Of a stretch of 64,000 bases of DNA, positions 43,889 to 51,940 are shown piece after piece. The stretch's first letter is position 1, and each line of letters begins with the position of its first letter. The DNA comes from Brachybacterium sp042666875 (GTDB taxonomy: Bacteria; Actinomycetota; Actinomycetes; Actinomycetales; Dermabacteraceae). The DNA is taken from NCBI RefSeq assembly GCF_042666875.1, contig NZ_JBHTCX010000010.1, positions 62,001 to 126,000 of the forward strand. The letters run 5' to 3'. The notes beneath the pieces were generated by a model. The model did no database searches and was not told the DNA's origin. It was given only the letters and a program-made list of their open reading frames with translations. The position numbers were made by a program, and so were the translations under genes.

Positions 43889-46753
43889 CTACCGGGCGGG
43901 CTCTGCCTCCGCGGAGACCTGGTCGAAGTGCTCCCAGGGCGTCAGACCGCTTCGGCGGAAGTGGTCCGCCCACGCGCGCCGTTCGGCCCCGTGCAGCTCG
44001 TCGGTCGCGACGATCGAGACCACGCCGCCCACCGGAACGTCCACGGGGTCCCCGTCGACGCCGGCGAGGTCCCCCTCGAGCGTGGGCCGGAAGATCACCT
44101 CTCCGTGGCGCCAGAGCACGCGGTGGGCGATCCGGGCCCGGACCGGCCCGTCCAGGAAGCGCTCACGCCACTCCGGCGGCGACCAGGCCTCCCCGCGCCC
44201 GGCAGCGTCGGCGAGTCGGGCCGTGCGGCGTCCGGACACGCCCTCGAACGCCTCCTCCCACCTCGCGTACCGGCGTCGCGCCTGCGCGGCGAGTTCCTTG
44301 TCATCGGTGGCGGCGGACTTCGGCGGTCTCGGGAGCGTCGTGCCGTCGGCATCCCGGAGCGTGACGGTGAGGTCGGGTTCCAGGACCGCCGTGAAGGTCC
44401 GCGCTCCGTAGGAGAGGGTCTGCTGCCCGGCGTCGTCGAATCCGAAGTCGGGCATCGCCAGGTCCTCCAGCACGCCGATGTCGAGCCCGCGGTGCTCGGC
44501 GGCGCGGAGGACCGCGCGGAACGCCCCGTCGGTGGTCGCCTCGACACCGACGCCGCCGTGGATGGTCAGCAGAGCGCGGATCGCGGCCACGTCGTCGTCG
44601 CCGGTGGCGGCGAGCATGTCGAACAGCGCCTGCCGCTGCGCGGCCCGACCGCCGGCGCCGGCGCTGCTGCCCCTGGTGTGGTTCTCGATGTAGTCGACGA
44701 GCCTGGGGTAGGAATGGCCGGCGCCGCAGGCGGCCACCAGGGCCAGCAGGCCGGGGCTCTTGGCGGCCCCGCTGCCGCGCTCGGCGCCGAGGTCCTCGGA
44801 CAGCCAGTGCTCCAGGACGAAGCCCCCGAGCGCGGCGCGATCCGCCGGAGCGATGAGGGCGACGTGTGCGCGCAGGTGGGCGCCCGGCTGCGGGGACGTG
44901 CCCCGGTGCGCCTCGAGGACCAGGTGACGGGCGAGGCTCGCATCGATGGGCCCTCCGTCGTCGGCCCAGGTGAGGTCTGGCAGATCGTCGACAGGGAACC
45001 ATGCCAGCGCGGCGGGCGGCTTCCGTGCCGCGGCCTTCTGCGCGGCGGCGATCACCGCGCTCTTGTCGAGGTTGCGGGTAGGAGGTGAGCCCAGATCGGC
45101 CAGGCACTCCACCAGGGTCCCGCGGGTCTCCTCGTCGGTCTCGGTGGCCAGAGCTCGCTGCAGCGTGGCCACGGCGTCCTGCGCAGTGCCGGTGCTCGTG
45201 GCGACCGTGACCACCCACTGTGCGGCCGCGGCCCGGCGGCCCGGGACGGGATCGTCCAGGGCCGCGGCCGCTCGCGCGGCGGCGTCCGGGAGCGCGGCGA
45301 GAAGGCGTCGTGCCGCGTCGCGGTGCGTGGGCGCGCCGTCGAGCGCCAGCGCCCGCGCGCGCTGCTCGGCGGCCTCGGGGAGGCGGTCGTGCTCGGCCAG
45401 GACGTGGAGGAAGGCGAGGACATCGCGGGACAGGCCGGCGGCGGCGGTCTCGGCGATCTCGAGCAGGGCGTCGAGATAGCGCACGGCGAGGTCGCCCCTC
45501 TCGCCTGCCGGGGCGTCATGCCCGAGGCCCTCCCGCGCGGCGTCGCCCTGATGGTCCACGATGGCGCCGGCGATCGCCCGGGCGTCGATCCCGGCATCCT
45601 CGGCGAGGGCTGCGAACTCCGTCGCGGTGGGGTGCCCGGTCCGTTCCGCGAGACGTCGCAGGGCCCGGATGCCCGTGCCGCTGACGATCTCCCCGTCGGA
45701 GAACAGCAGGCACCCGACCGCGTCCAGGACGCTCATCAGAGCCGCGGGATCCAGATCGAGCTCCCCGAGCTCCGCGACGAAGGCCCGGCGGCCGCGCGGC
45801 TTCGGCGGTTCGCCGTGCGGGTCGGGCGGGGTGCCGAGCTCGAGGCGGAAGAACGCTATCTCGAGGTCCTCATGCGGGATGCCGTGCCGATCAGCGATCG
45901 CGAGGATCTGCTCGCGGACCTGGGGATCCAGCGGCGCTGTCCAGGTGACCTCGGGCAGGCGCGGGAGATCCGTCGGCGGCGGCAGCCGATGGGCCGGGTC
46001 CAGTCGGGCCAGCAGCGCGCCCGCGGCGAAGCGCAGCGAGCTCTCGTCCGCGGCGGCCTCAGACTCGAGGTGGCCGCGGAACCGCGCGAGCGTCTCGTCG
46101 CTCAACCGGCCGAGGGCCTGCAGGGTCTCGCCGCGCCGCGGGACGGTACGCTTCCGGCCGTCGGCGGCCAGAGCCGCCTCGCGGTGCCGGGCGACAGCGT
46201 CGTCGATCCCCGGCCAGTCCAGCGCCGTCCATGCCCGGTGCCGGGATCTCGGCCCCGGCTGCAGGATCTGCTCCACCAGCGTCGAGGCGGGTCTGCCGTC
46301 GGCGGTCAGAAGCCGCTCGATCGTGACATGGTCGGGAGGGTTCCGGCTCGCCTCACGCCGGGGATGGTGGTCGCTGCGCCCGTGGAGGGAGAGCAGCCCG
46401 TCGAGCCACTCCAGCCCGTCCAGCGAGCGATCCGGGTACGGACCCCACTTGCTGTCGAGCACCGGGCGTTCGGCGCTGAGCACCTCGGCGAGTCGGAGCG
46501 CGACCTGGTCGGGCATCTGTCCGAGGTGGGCGGTGACGGCCCGGCCGGCCTCGACCCGTCCCTCAGCGTGCTCGAGGAGATGGAGGCCACCGCGACCGTG
46601 GCGCAGGGGGCTGGAGAACCGCCACTGGCCCGTCAGGAGGTAGGCCTCCACGTCGGCGCGCTGGGGGTGCTCCGCCACGAGTTCCCGGATCGCCTGGTGC
46701 CAGGCGGGGACAGAGGGTTGCTTGCCGCGGAGCCGTCCGAACCAGTTCGCCAC
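43889..46753 (-). CDS. DUF4132-domain protein
   Basis: A 954-residue cytoplasmic protein, mostly alpha-helical with HEAT-like repetitive Ala/Leu/Arg stretches (about 380-560), and a C-terminal DUF4132 region: PDFGFDDAGQQTLSYGARTF, LEPDLTVTLRDADGTTLPRP and a WRERFLDGPVRARIAHRVLW segment. The role of DUF4132 is unknown; relatives occur beside WGR and molybdate-metabolism-like genes in other bacteria, which I do not see here. GTG 46751-46753 lies 7 bases after a TAGGAT box. Confidence 0.85.
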   Translation of the reverse strand: MANWFGRLRGKQPSVPAWHQAIRELVAEHPQRADVEAYLLTGQWRFSSPLRHGRGGLHLLEHAEGRVEAGRAVTAHLGQMPDQVALRLAEVLSAERPVLDSKWGPYPDRSLDGLEWLDGLLSLHGRSDHHPRREASRNPPDHVTIERLLTADGRPASTLVEQILQPGPRSRHRAWTALDWPGIDDAVARHREAALAADGRKRTVPRRGETLQALGRLSDETLARFRGHLESEAAADESSLRFAAGALLARLDPAHRLPPPTDLPRLPEVTWTAPLDPQVREQILAIADRHGIPHEDLEIAFFRLELGTPPDPHGEPPKPRGRRAFVAELGELDLDPAALMSVLDAVGCLLFSDGEIVSGTGIRALRRLAERTGHPTATEFAALAEDAGIDARAIAGAIVDHQGDAAREGLGHDAPAGERGDLAVRYLDALLEIAETAAAGLSRDVLAFLHVLAEHDRLPEAAEQRARALALDGAPTHRDAARRLLAALPDAAARAAAALDDPVPGRRAAAAQWVVTVATSTGTAQDAVATLQRALATETDEETRGTLVECLADLGSPPTRNLDKSAVIAAAQKAAARKPPAALAWFPVDDLPDLTWADDGGPIDASLARHLVLEAHRGTSPQPGAHLRAHVALIAPADRAALGGFVLEHWLSEDLGAERGSGAAKSPGLLALVAACGAGHSYPRLVDYIENHTRGSSAGAGGRAAQRQALFDMLAATGDDDVAAIRALLTIHGGVGVEATTDGAFRAVLRAAEHRGLDIGVLEDLAMPDFGFDDAGQQTLSYGARTFTAVLEPDLTVTLRDADGTTLPRPPKSAATDDKELAAQARRRYARWEEAFEGVSGRRTARLADAAGRGEAWSPPEWRERFLDGPVRARIAHRVLWRHGEVIFRPTLEGDLAGVDGDPVDVPVGGVVSIVATDELHGAERRAWADHFRRSGLTPWEHFDQVSAEAEPAR

Positions 46754-46760
46754 ATCGTCG

Positions 46761-46766
46761 ATCCTA
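46761..46766 (-). promoter_or_regulatory. -10 box of a leaderless promoter
   Basis: TAGGAT (minus strand) ends 7 bases before the GTG at 46753. An out-of-frame ATG begins 2 bases earlier. Confidence 0.6.
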
Positions 46767-46847
46767 GGTGAGAGTTCATCCGGGCGCTGAGCCGGCCTGC
46801 GGAGGATGCCCTGCGCAGGCCATGGATCAGGTCTTCCTCAGTGCCTT

Positions 46848-47429
46848 TCAGGCGCTGGTGACGCCCCGGGGGCGCGCACCGTCGGCCAGGACCTGTCCGA
46901 CGAACCCCGCGTCCCCCCGCCGGCGCGCGAGCACGTCGAGCTGCTCGAGCATCTCGTGCGCGGCGGCGTGTCCCGTCGCGTCGTGCGCCTCGATGCGCGG
47001 CGGGGCCGACGGGGCATCGCGCGTCAGACGGTAGGCTCCGGCGCCTGTGTCCTCGACCGGCGGCAACGGGTCGACATGACCGATCGGCCCCACGATGAGA
47101 TCCCGCGGGACCGGCTCCAGCCCCAGCGCGGCGGCGTGCTCGGCGCTGCGTCGAGCACGGGCGGCGGGCCGGTCCACGAGGGGGATGCGCAGGGCGGAGG
47201 CCAGCAGGATCCGCGTCAGCTGCCGGTTGTCGACGAAGCTGATGCCCGCCCGTTCCAGGCGCGGCCGGGCGGCTTCGGGCCAGTCGTAGTGGTCGAGGTC
47301 GAAGGAGCGCGGGGGCAGCTCGGCCCGCGCGGCGACCGCGTGCAGCTCCTCGAGGGACGTGTCGGAGATCAGGTGGCCCCACAGTGTGCCGTGGCGGGGC
47401 CACCTGGGGGTATCGGCGAAGACGGTCAT
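46848..47429 (-). CDS. DUF4031-domain protein
   Basis: A 193-residue protein whose N-terminal half matches DUF4031: FADTPRWPRHGTLWGHLISD, then SLEELHAVAARAELPPRSFD, DHYDWPE and ISFVDNRQLTRIL. The family is small and uncharacterised, but common in actinobacteria. Its ATG overlaps the DUF418 stop as ATGA, so it is the third gene of the unit that starts with the RNase HI fusion. Confidence 0.85.
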   Translation of the reverse strand: MTVFADTPRWPRHGTLWGHLISDTSLEELHAVAARAELPPRSFDLDHYDWPEAARPRLERAGISFVDNRQLTRILLASALRIPLVDRPAARARRSAEHAAALGLEPVPRDLIVGPIGHVDPLPPVEDTGAGAYRLTRDAPSAPPRIEAHDATGHAAAHEMLEQLDVLARRRGDAGFVGQVLADGARPRGVTSA

Positions 47430-48655
47430 GCGCGAGCTCCTTGATGCGTGGTCGAGCCCGCCAGACGGCGCAGCACCCACTCCAGCGGGCCCCGTCGGCC
47501 CCGGCGCCGCAGAGCGACGGCGAGCACGATCATCCCCAGCCAGCCCGCCACCACGATCACCGCGGCGCCCGCGGTCCCGAGCCGGGCCCCCAGGTCCAGC
47601 GTGTACGGCGGGAACAGGGCGATGAACACCACTGACTGGGCGACGTAGGCGCTCAGGGACACGGCCCCCAGCGCTTCGATCCCGCGCACCGCGAGATGGC
47701 CCAGCTGCCGCGCCTGCCCCATGCCGATCCCCTCGGAGCGGGTGACGCGGTCGGCGACCAGTGCCGCTGCGGCCGCCGCACCGGCCGCCCCGACCACGCC
47801 CGTGCACTGGTGGAGGACGCCGAGGATCCCGAGCGGGAGCTCCGCCTCGAGCAGTCGGTGCGCCGGATCGACGACCAGCACGGTCACCAGCGGCACGGCA
47901 CCGATCAGTCCGATCCCCAGGCCCCACCGGGCGATCGGGACCAGCAGGTCCCGGTTCGGCGTCACCAGCTCGAGCAGGCGGATCCGCGCTGCGATGGCCC
48001 CGATGGCCATCGGGGAGAGCAGTCCGATGTCCGACAGCACAGCGGTGATCATGTCGTAGACCGCCGCGTCGGCGCGCAGGCGCAGGCCGGTGAGATAGTC
48101 GGGCGCCGAGGCGGCGGCGTACCCGTCGGCCGAGGAGAGGCCGATGGTGCCGTCCGTCCATCCCCACACCCCGAGCGCCGGCAGCGCGAGGACGGCCGCG
48201 ATCGGCAGGGCGATGCGGTGCCGGGTCACCAGCAGCACGCAGAACATGCCGACCATCGCGTAGGCGACGAGGATGTCGCCGCTGAACAGCAGCAGAGCGT
48301 GGGCCATGCCGATCGCCAGCAGCACCACGTGGCGGCGCAGCATGCGCATCAGGAAGCGCCGGGACGGTTCACCGTGCTCGCGGGAGCGGCGGTACAGGAC
48401 CCCGATGCCGTAGCCGAACAGCATCGCGAACAGGGGGAAGCCGCGGTTGTCGGCGAGCAGCCCGATCAGCACGTCGGCGATCCGGTCGATCACGGTGGCA
48501 TCGACCTGTTTCAGCAGCACCGTCCACTGCGAGCCGTGCAGCCAGCCGATGGTGTTGGCCAGGCCGATCCCGAGCAGGGCGAGGCCGCGGGCGAGGTCGG
48601 GCCCGCCGGCGCGGCGGGTCAGAGGGACCGAGCCGCTGCCCGCGATCAGCGTCAT
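47426..48655 (-). CDS. DUF418-domain membrane protein
   Basis: A 409-residue protein with about ten hydrophobic segments. RGLALLGIGLANT near residue 25, FPLFAMLFGYGIGVLYRRS and the C-terminal LGAVSLSAYVAQSVVF are characteristic of DUF418/YeiB-like proteins, distant relatives of membrane acyltransferases. Substrate unknown. The start shares one base with the stop of the RNase HI gene (TGATG) and the stop overlaps the DUF4031 start. Confidence 0.88.
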   Translation of the reverse strand: MTLIAGSGSVPLTRRAGGPDLARGLALLGIGLANTIGWLHGSQWTVLLKQVDATVIDRIADVLIGLLADNRGFPLFAMLFGYGIGVLYRRSREHGEPSRRFLMRMLRRHVVLLAIGMAHALLLFSGDILVAYAMVGMFCVLLVTRHRIALPIAAVLALPALGVWGWTDGTIGLSSADGYAAASAPDYLTGLRLRADAAVYDMITAVLSDIGLLSPMAIGAIAARIRLLELVTPNRDLLVPIARWGLGIGLIGAVPLVTVLVVDPAHRLLEAELPLGILGVLHQCTGVVGAAGAAAAAALVADRVTRSEGIGMGQARQLGHLAVRGIEALGAVSLSAYVAQSVVFIALFPPYTLDLGARLGTAGAAVIVVAGWLGMIVLAVALRRRGRRGPLEWVLRRLAGSTTHQGARA

Positions 48656-49683
48656 CAGGGTCGCTCGAGGGGCGTGCCCTGATGGTGGCGCAGCAGCCAG
48701 CGGTCCTGCTGTCGGACCCACAGCGAGCTGCGCGCGACCGCGCCCTCCGGCGACGAGGTCGTGTACTGCAGCAGCACCACGCCAGGGGCGATCTCGTCGG
48801 CGACGAATGCGTCGGCCTCCACCCTGTCCAGAGGCTCGAGCCGGGCGAGGATCGCGTCGCGGTCATAGCGCCGCCCGCTGGCGCCGATCTCGGTGAACGA
48901 GGGGTGCAGCAACTCGGCGGCCTCGTCTGTCGCGGCACGCAGGGTGTCGCTGAGCAGGGCCTGCTCGCGCGCGGTGACCTGCTCGAAGTCGGTGGCGCCG
49001 GGCGCGTCGGCGGCGAATCCGGTGGGCTCGGGCCCGGCAGACGCGGGTGCACCGGTCGCCCCGGGGGCGCCGGTTCCGGCGTTCGCGGGAGCGGCAGGAG
49101 CCGGCTCTGCGCCGTGCTCGTCGAACAGGCTGAAGAGGTCGTCGGCCGCGGCGGCCTCGGCGGTCAGCGTGGGCGCCGTCGGGGCGGCGGCCGCCGGGGA
49201 GACGGCCTCCCCGCGGTAACCGGGGCCGATGACCGGGTCCTGGCGCTTGGAGAAGGCGGTCGCGGCGGCGTTGGCACGCTGGTCCGCGGCCTCGTTCAGG
49301 GCGTGACCGGCGTGGCCCTTGACCCATTCGAACTCCACGCTGCGACCGGCCAGGGCGCGGTCGATGTCCTGGAGCAGCTCGACGTTCAGCACGGGCTTGC
49401 CGTCCTTCTTGCGCCAGCCCTTGCGCTTCCAGCCCGGCATCCACTTGGTCACCGAGTTGATGACGTACTGGCTGTCGCACAGGATCAGCAGGTGCTGGTC
49501 GGCATCCACCGCGGTCGACTCCAGCAGGTCCAGGACAGCCTTGAGCTCACCCATGTTGTTGGTGCCGTGGGGCCAGCCCCCGGCGCGCCAGGTGTTCTCG
49601 TCGATGTACCAGGCCCACCCGGCGGGGCCTGGATTCCCGAGGGCGGAGCCGTCGGCAGCAGCGGTGATCGTCATGGTCGCCAT
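48655..49683 (-). CDS. rnhA: Ribonuclease HI fused to a DUF4440/NTF2-like domain
   Basis: RNase HI cuts the RNA strand of RNA-DNA hybrids. The N-terminal domain (1-145) has the full catalytic set: Asp11 in AAADGSALGNPG, Glu46 in NNMGELKAVL, Asp70 in LCDSQYVINS, His124 in KGHAGH and Asp134. A Pro/Ala/Gly-rich linker of about 90 residues leads to a C-terminal domain of about 110 residues (REQALLSDTLRAATDEAAEL, SLWVRQQDRWLLRHHQGTPL) of the DUF4440/SnoaL type. The fusion is uncommon. A second in-frame ATG occurs at 49674. Confidence 0.9.
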   Translation of the reverse strand: MATMTITAAADGSALGNPGPAGWAWYIDENTWRAGGWPHGTNNMGELKAVLDLLESTAVDADQHLLILCDSQYVINSVTKWMPGWKRKGWRKKDGKPVLNVELLQDIDRALAGRSVEFEWVKGHAGHALNEAADQRANAAATAFSKRQDPVIGPGYRGEAVSPAAAAPTAPTLTAEAAAADDLFSLFDEHGAEPAPAAPANAGTGAPGATGAPASAGPEPTGFAADAPGATDFEQVTAREQALLSDTLRAATDEAAELLHPSFTEIGASGRRYDRDAILARLEPLDRVEADAFVADEIAPGVVLLQYTTSSPEGAVARSSLWVRQQDRWLLRHHQGTPLERP

Positions 49684-49751
49684 GGTTCCACAGCGCAGGG
49701 ACGGGTCCGGGCGCCTGCGGCGGTGACGTGCGCCGTGCCTCGCCGGTCCGC

Positions 49752-50786
49752 TCAGACCATCCGGGCGACGGTCATCCCGGAGGTGACCGGCGGGGCATCC
49801 ATGGCCGTCATCGCCTCGGGCAGATCCTCCATCGCCAGCACCCGGCCGACGGTCCCCTCGAGATCGAGCCGTCCCGCCGCGATGTCTGCCAGCAGGTCGC
49901 GGTACTCGCTGACCGCGAGTCCGTGGCTGCCGAGGATCGCCAGCTCCTGGCCGATGACCCGGCCCATCGGAAAGGACGGATCAGCATCGACCCCGAGCAG
50001 GAGCCCGACCTGGACATGACGGCCCCGCGGCCGCAGCGAGCTGATCGCGGACCGCGCCGTGCCGGCGGAGCCGAGCGCGTCCAGCGAGACGTGGGCCCCT
50101 CCGCCGGTGGCGTCCCGGATGCGCTCGGCGACGTCGTCCCCGGCAGGGATCGCGGTGGCACCGAGCTCGGCGGCGCGGGCGAGGGCGCCCTCGGAGACGT
50201 CGATGGCGACCACGTCGGCCCCGACGGCGCGGGCGACCATCACGCACGCCAGGCCCAGGCCGCCGCAGCCGTACACGGCGACCGTCTCCCCGGGGGCCAC
50301 GGCGGCCTGGACGCGGACGGCGTGGTAGGCGGTCCCCACCCGGCATCCCAGCCCCGCGGCGAGCACCATGTCGATCTCCGCGGGCAGGGCCACCAGGTTG
50401 TGGTCGGCCTCGATCACCACCACCTGCTCGGCCCAGGAGCCGGGCAGGTCGAATCCGGGCTGACGCTGGTGCGGGCACACCTGCGGCGCCCCGGCGAGGC
50501 ACTGCTCGCACCGTCCGCACGAGAGGATGAACGGTGCCGTCACCCGGTCCCCGGGAGCGAATCCGGTCACCTCGACACCGACTCGCTCGATGACTCCGGC
50601 GAACTCGTGACCCGGGATGTGCGGGAGGCCGACGGAGTCGTCGTGCCCCTGCCAGGCGTGCCAGTCGCTGCGGCACACGCCGGTCGCGTGCACGGTGACG
50701 ACAGCCCCGTGCGGCGGGCACTCGGGATCGGGCACCTCGAGAAGTCGTGGCCGCTGCTGGAAGGCGTCGTAGCGCACTGCTCTCAT
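49752..50786 (-). CDS. Zinc-dependent alcohol dehydrogenase (MDR)
   Basis: A 344-residue medium-chain alcohol dehydrogenase. Catalytic zinc ligands are in GVCRSDWHAWQGH and GHEFAG (Cys, His-Glu), the structural zinc lobe has CGRCEQCLAGAPQVC, and NAD(P) binds in VYGCGGLGLACV near residue 172. Alcohol or aldehyde substrate is unknown. ATG 50784-50786 has GGGAGA upstream; longer in-frame extension is rejected. It is divergent from the leader ORF at 50885. Confidence 0.9.
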   Translation of the reverse strand: MRAVRYDAFQQRPRLLEVPDPECPPHGAVVTVHATGVCRSDWHAWQGHDDSVGLPHIPGHEFAGVIERVGVEVTGFAPGDRVTAPFILSCGRCEQCLAGAPQVCPHQRQPGFDLPGSWAEQVVVIEADHNLVALPAEIDMVLAAGLGCRVGTAYHAVRVQAAVAPGETVAVYGCGGLGLACVMVARAVGADVVAIDVSEGALARAAELGATAIPAGDDVAERIRDATGGGAHVSLDALGSAGTARSAISSLRPRGRHVQVGLLLGVDADPSFPMGRVIGQELAILGSHGLAVSEYRDLLADIAAGRLDLEGTVGRVLAMEDLPEAMTAMDAPPVTSGMTVARMV

Positions 50787-50872
50787 GGGGACATTCTCCC
50801 GCGCTCGCCGGGCCCGCCCTCGCCGTCCGCAGGTTCGGATCGTTTCCGCTGTCATGAGACGTGGATCACCTC

Positions 50873-50878
50873 TAGGCT
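50873..50878 (+). promoter_or_regulatory. -10 box of a leaderless promoter for the 12-codon leader ORF
   Basis: TAGGCT ends 6 bases before the ATG at 50885, not before the hydrolase ATG at 50920. Confidence 0.6.
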
Positions 50879-50884
50879 GGTCGC

Positions 50885-50923
50885 ATGCCTCCAGTGCCCT
50901 CGGGACGACGGTTCCGCGCATGA
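50885..50923 (+). CDS. Leaderless 12-codon upstream ORF (MPPVPSGRRFRA)
   Basis: ATG at 50885 follows a TAGGCT box by 6 bases. The ORF runs 12 codons and stops with a TGA that overlaps the next gene's ATG (ATGA). The hydrolase start itself has no good Shine-Dalgarno sequence (GGTTCCGCGC upstream), so its translation may depend on ribosomes finishing this leader. The peptide is Pro- and Arg-rich. Confidence 0.6.
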   Translation: MPPVPSGRRFRA

Positions 50924-51930
50924 AGCGCCTCGACCGATTCCTCGTGCGCGCGGTGGCCTCGCTGGTCGTCCTGGCACTGCTGGTCCTCGCGGTGCGGGCG
51001 GTCAACGGGTGGCGGTTCGACGACGGGGACGCTCCGGATCCGACGGACCTCGCCACCTATGACCTCGAGCACGACGGGCTCGACATCGAGCACGTCACCG
51101 GCGACTACCTGGCCGGATTCCATCTGCTCCCGACCGACGGTCCCGCGGCTGCGGGCGTCGTGGTGACCTTCGGCGGCTCGGACGGCGGCCCGGCGTACGC
51201 GCAGGCGGTGCGGATCGCCCAGCAGGGCTATGAGGTGTACTCGCTGTTCTTCTTCGGCCAGGAGAACCAGCAGCCCGCACTGGATCGCGTGCCGCTCGAG
51301 TTCTTCGAGGAGGCCACGGATCGCATCGAGCAGACTGCCCGCTCCGCCGGGCCGCTGACCGTGAGCGGCACCTCGAAGGGGGCCGAGCTCGCCCTGCTGC
51401 TCGCCGAGCACTACGAACAGATCGACAACGTGGTCCTGTTCGCTCCCACCATGCACGTGAATCAGAGCCTCGTGGTCGGGCGCGAGTCCCATTCCTCGTG
51501 GACGCTGGCCGGCGAGGAGGTCCCCTTCCTCTCGTTCCGCTCCGCGAGCGCCGGTGACCTGGTCCACCAGCTGTCCGCCGCCGCGTTCAACTACCCGGTG
51601 ACCTATCGCTCCACCTACGAGAGCATCATCGAGAACTCCCCTGCGGCGGACGAGGACGCCGCGCGCCTCGACCCTTCAGCCGTCGACGGGGGTCTGCTGG
51701 TGTTCGCCGGCGGGGACGACCGCATGTGGCCTGCGGACACCGCCGCGCACGAGATCGGTGAGCTGGTGCCCGAGGCGGAGGTGCACGTCTACCCCGACGC
51801 CGGTCACGTGTTCTCCGCCGGCGAGGTCGTGGGCGGGCTGCGCAACGGCGGCACCGTGGAGGCGAATGAGCAGGCCGAGCAGGACAGCGAGGAACGGCTG
51901 GCCGAGCGCCTCACCGAGTGGCACCGCTGA
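50920..51930 (+). CDS. Membrane-anchored BAAT/acyl-CoA thioester hydrolase-like protein
   Basis: A 336-residue protein with an N-terminal signal anchor (residues 8-29) and an extracytoplasmic alpha/beta-hydrolase domain of the BAAT C-terminal type. GGSDGG (86-91) and the elbow GTSKG with Ser152 are typical; the acid is in FAGGDDRMWP and the His in YPDAGHVF. Acyl substrates are likely but unproven, and secretion argues against CoA esters as the real substrate. It begins inside the stop of the leader ORF. Confidence 0.85.
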   Translation: MKRLDRFLVRAVASLVVLALLVLAVRAVNGWRFDDGDAPDPTDLATYDLEHDGLDIEHVTGDYLAGFHLLPTDGPAAAGVVVTFGGSDGGPAYAQAVRIAQQGYEVYSLFFFGQENQQPALDRVPLEFFEEATDRIEQTARSAGPLTVSGTSKGAELALLLAEHYEQIDNVVLFAPTMHVNQSLVVGRESHSSWTLAGEEVPFLSFRSASAGDLVHQLSAAAFNYPVTYRSTYESIIENSPAADEDAARLDPSAVDGGLLVFAGGDDRMWPADTAAHEIGELVPEAEVHVYPDAGHVFSAGEVVGGLRNGGTVEANEQAEQDSEERLAERLTEWHR

Positions 51931-51940
51931 GCAGCACGGC

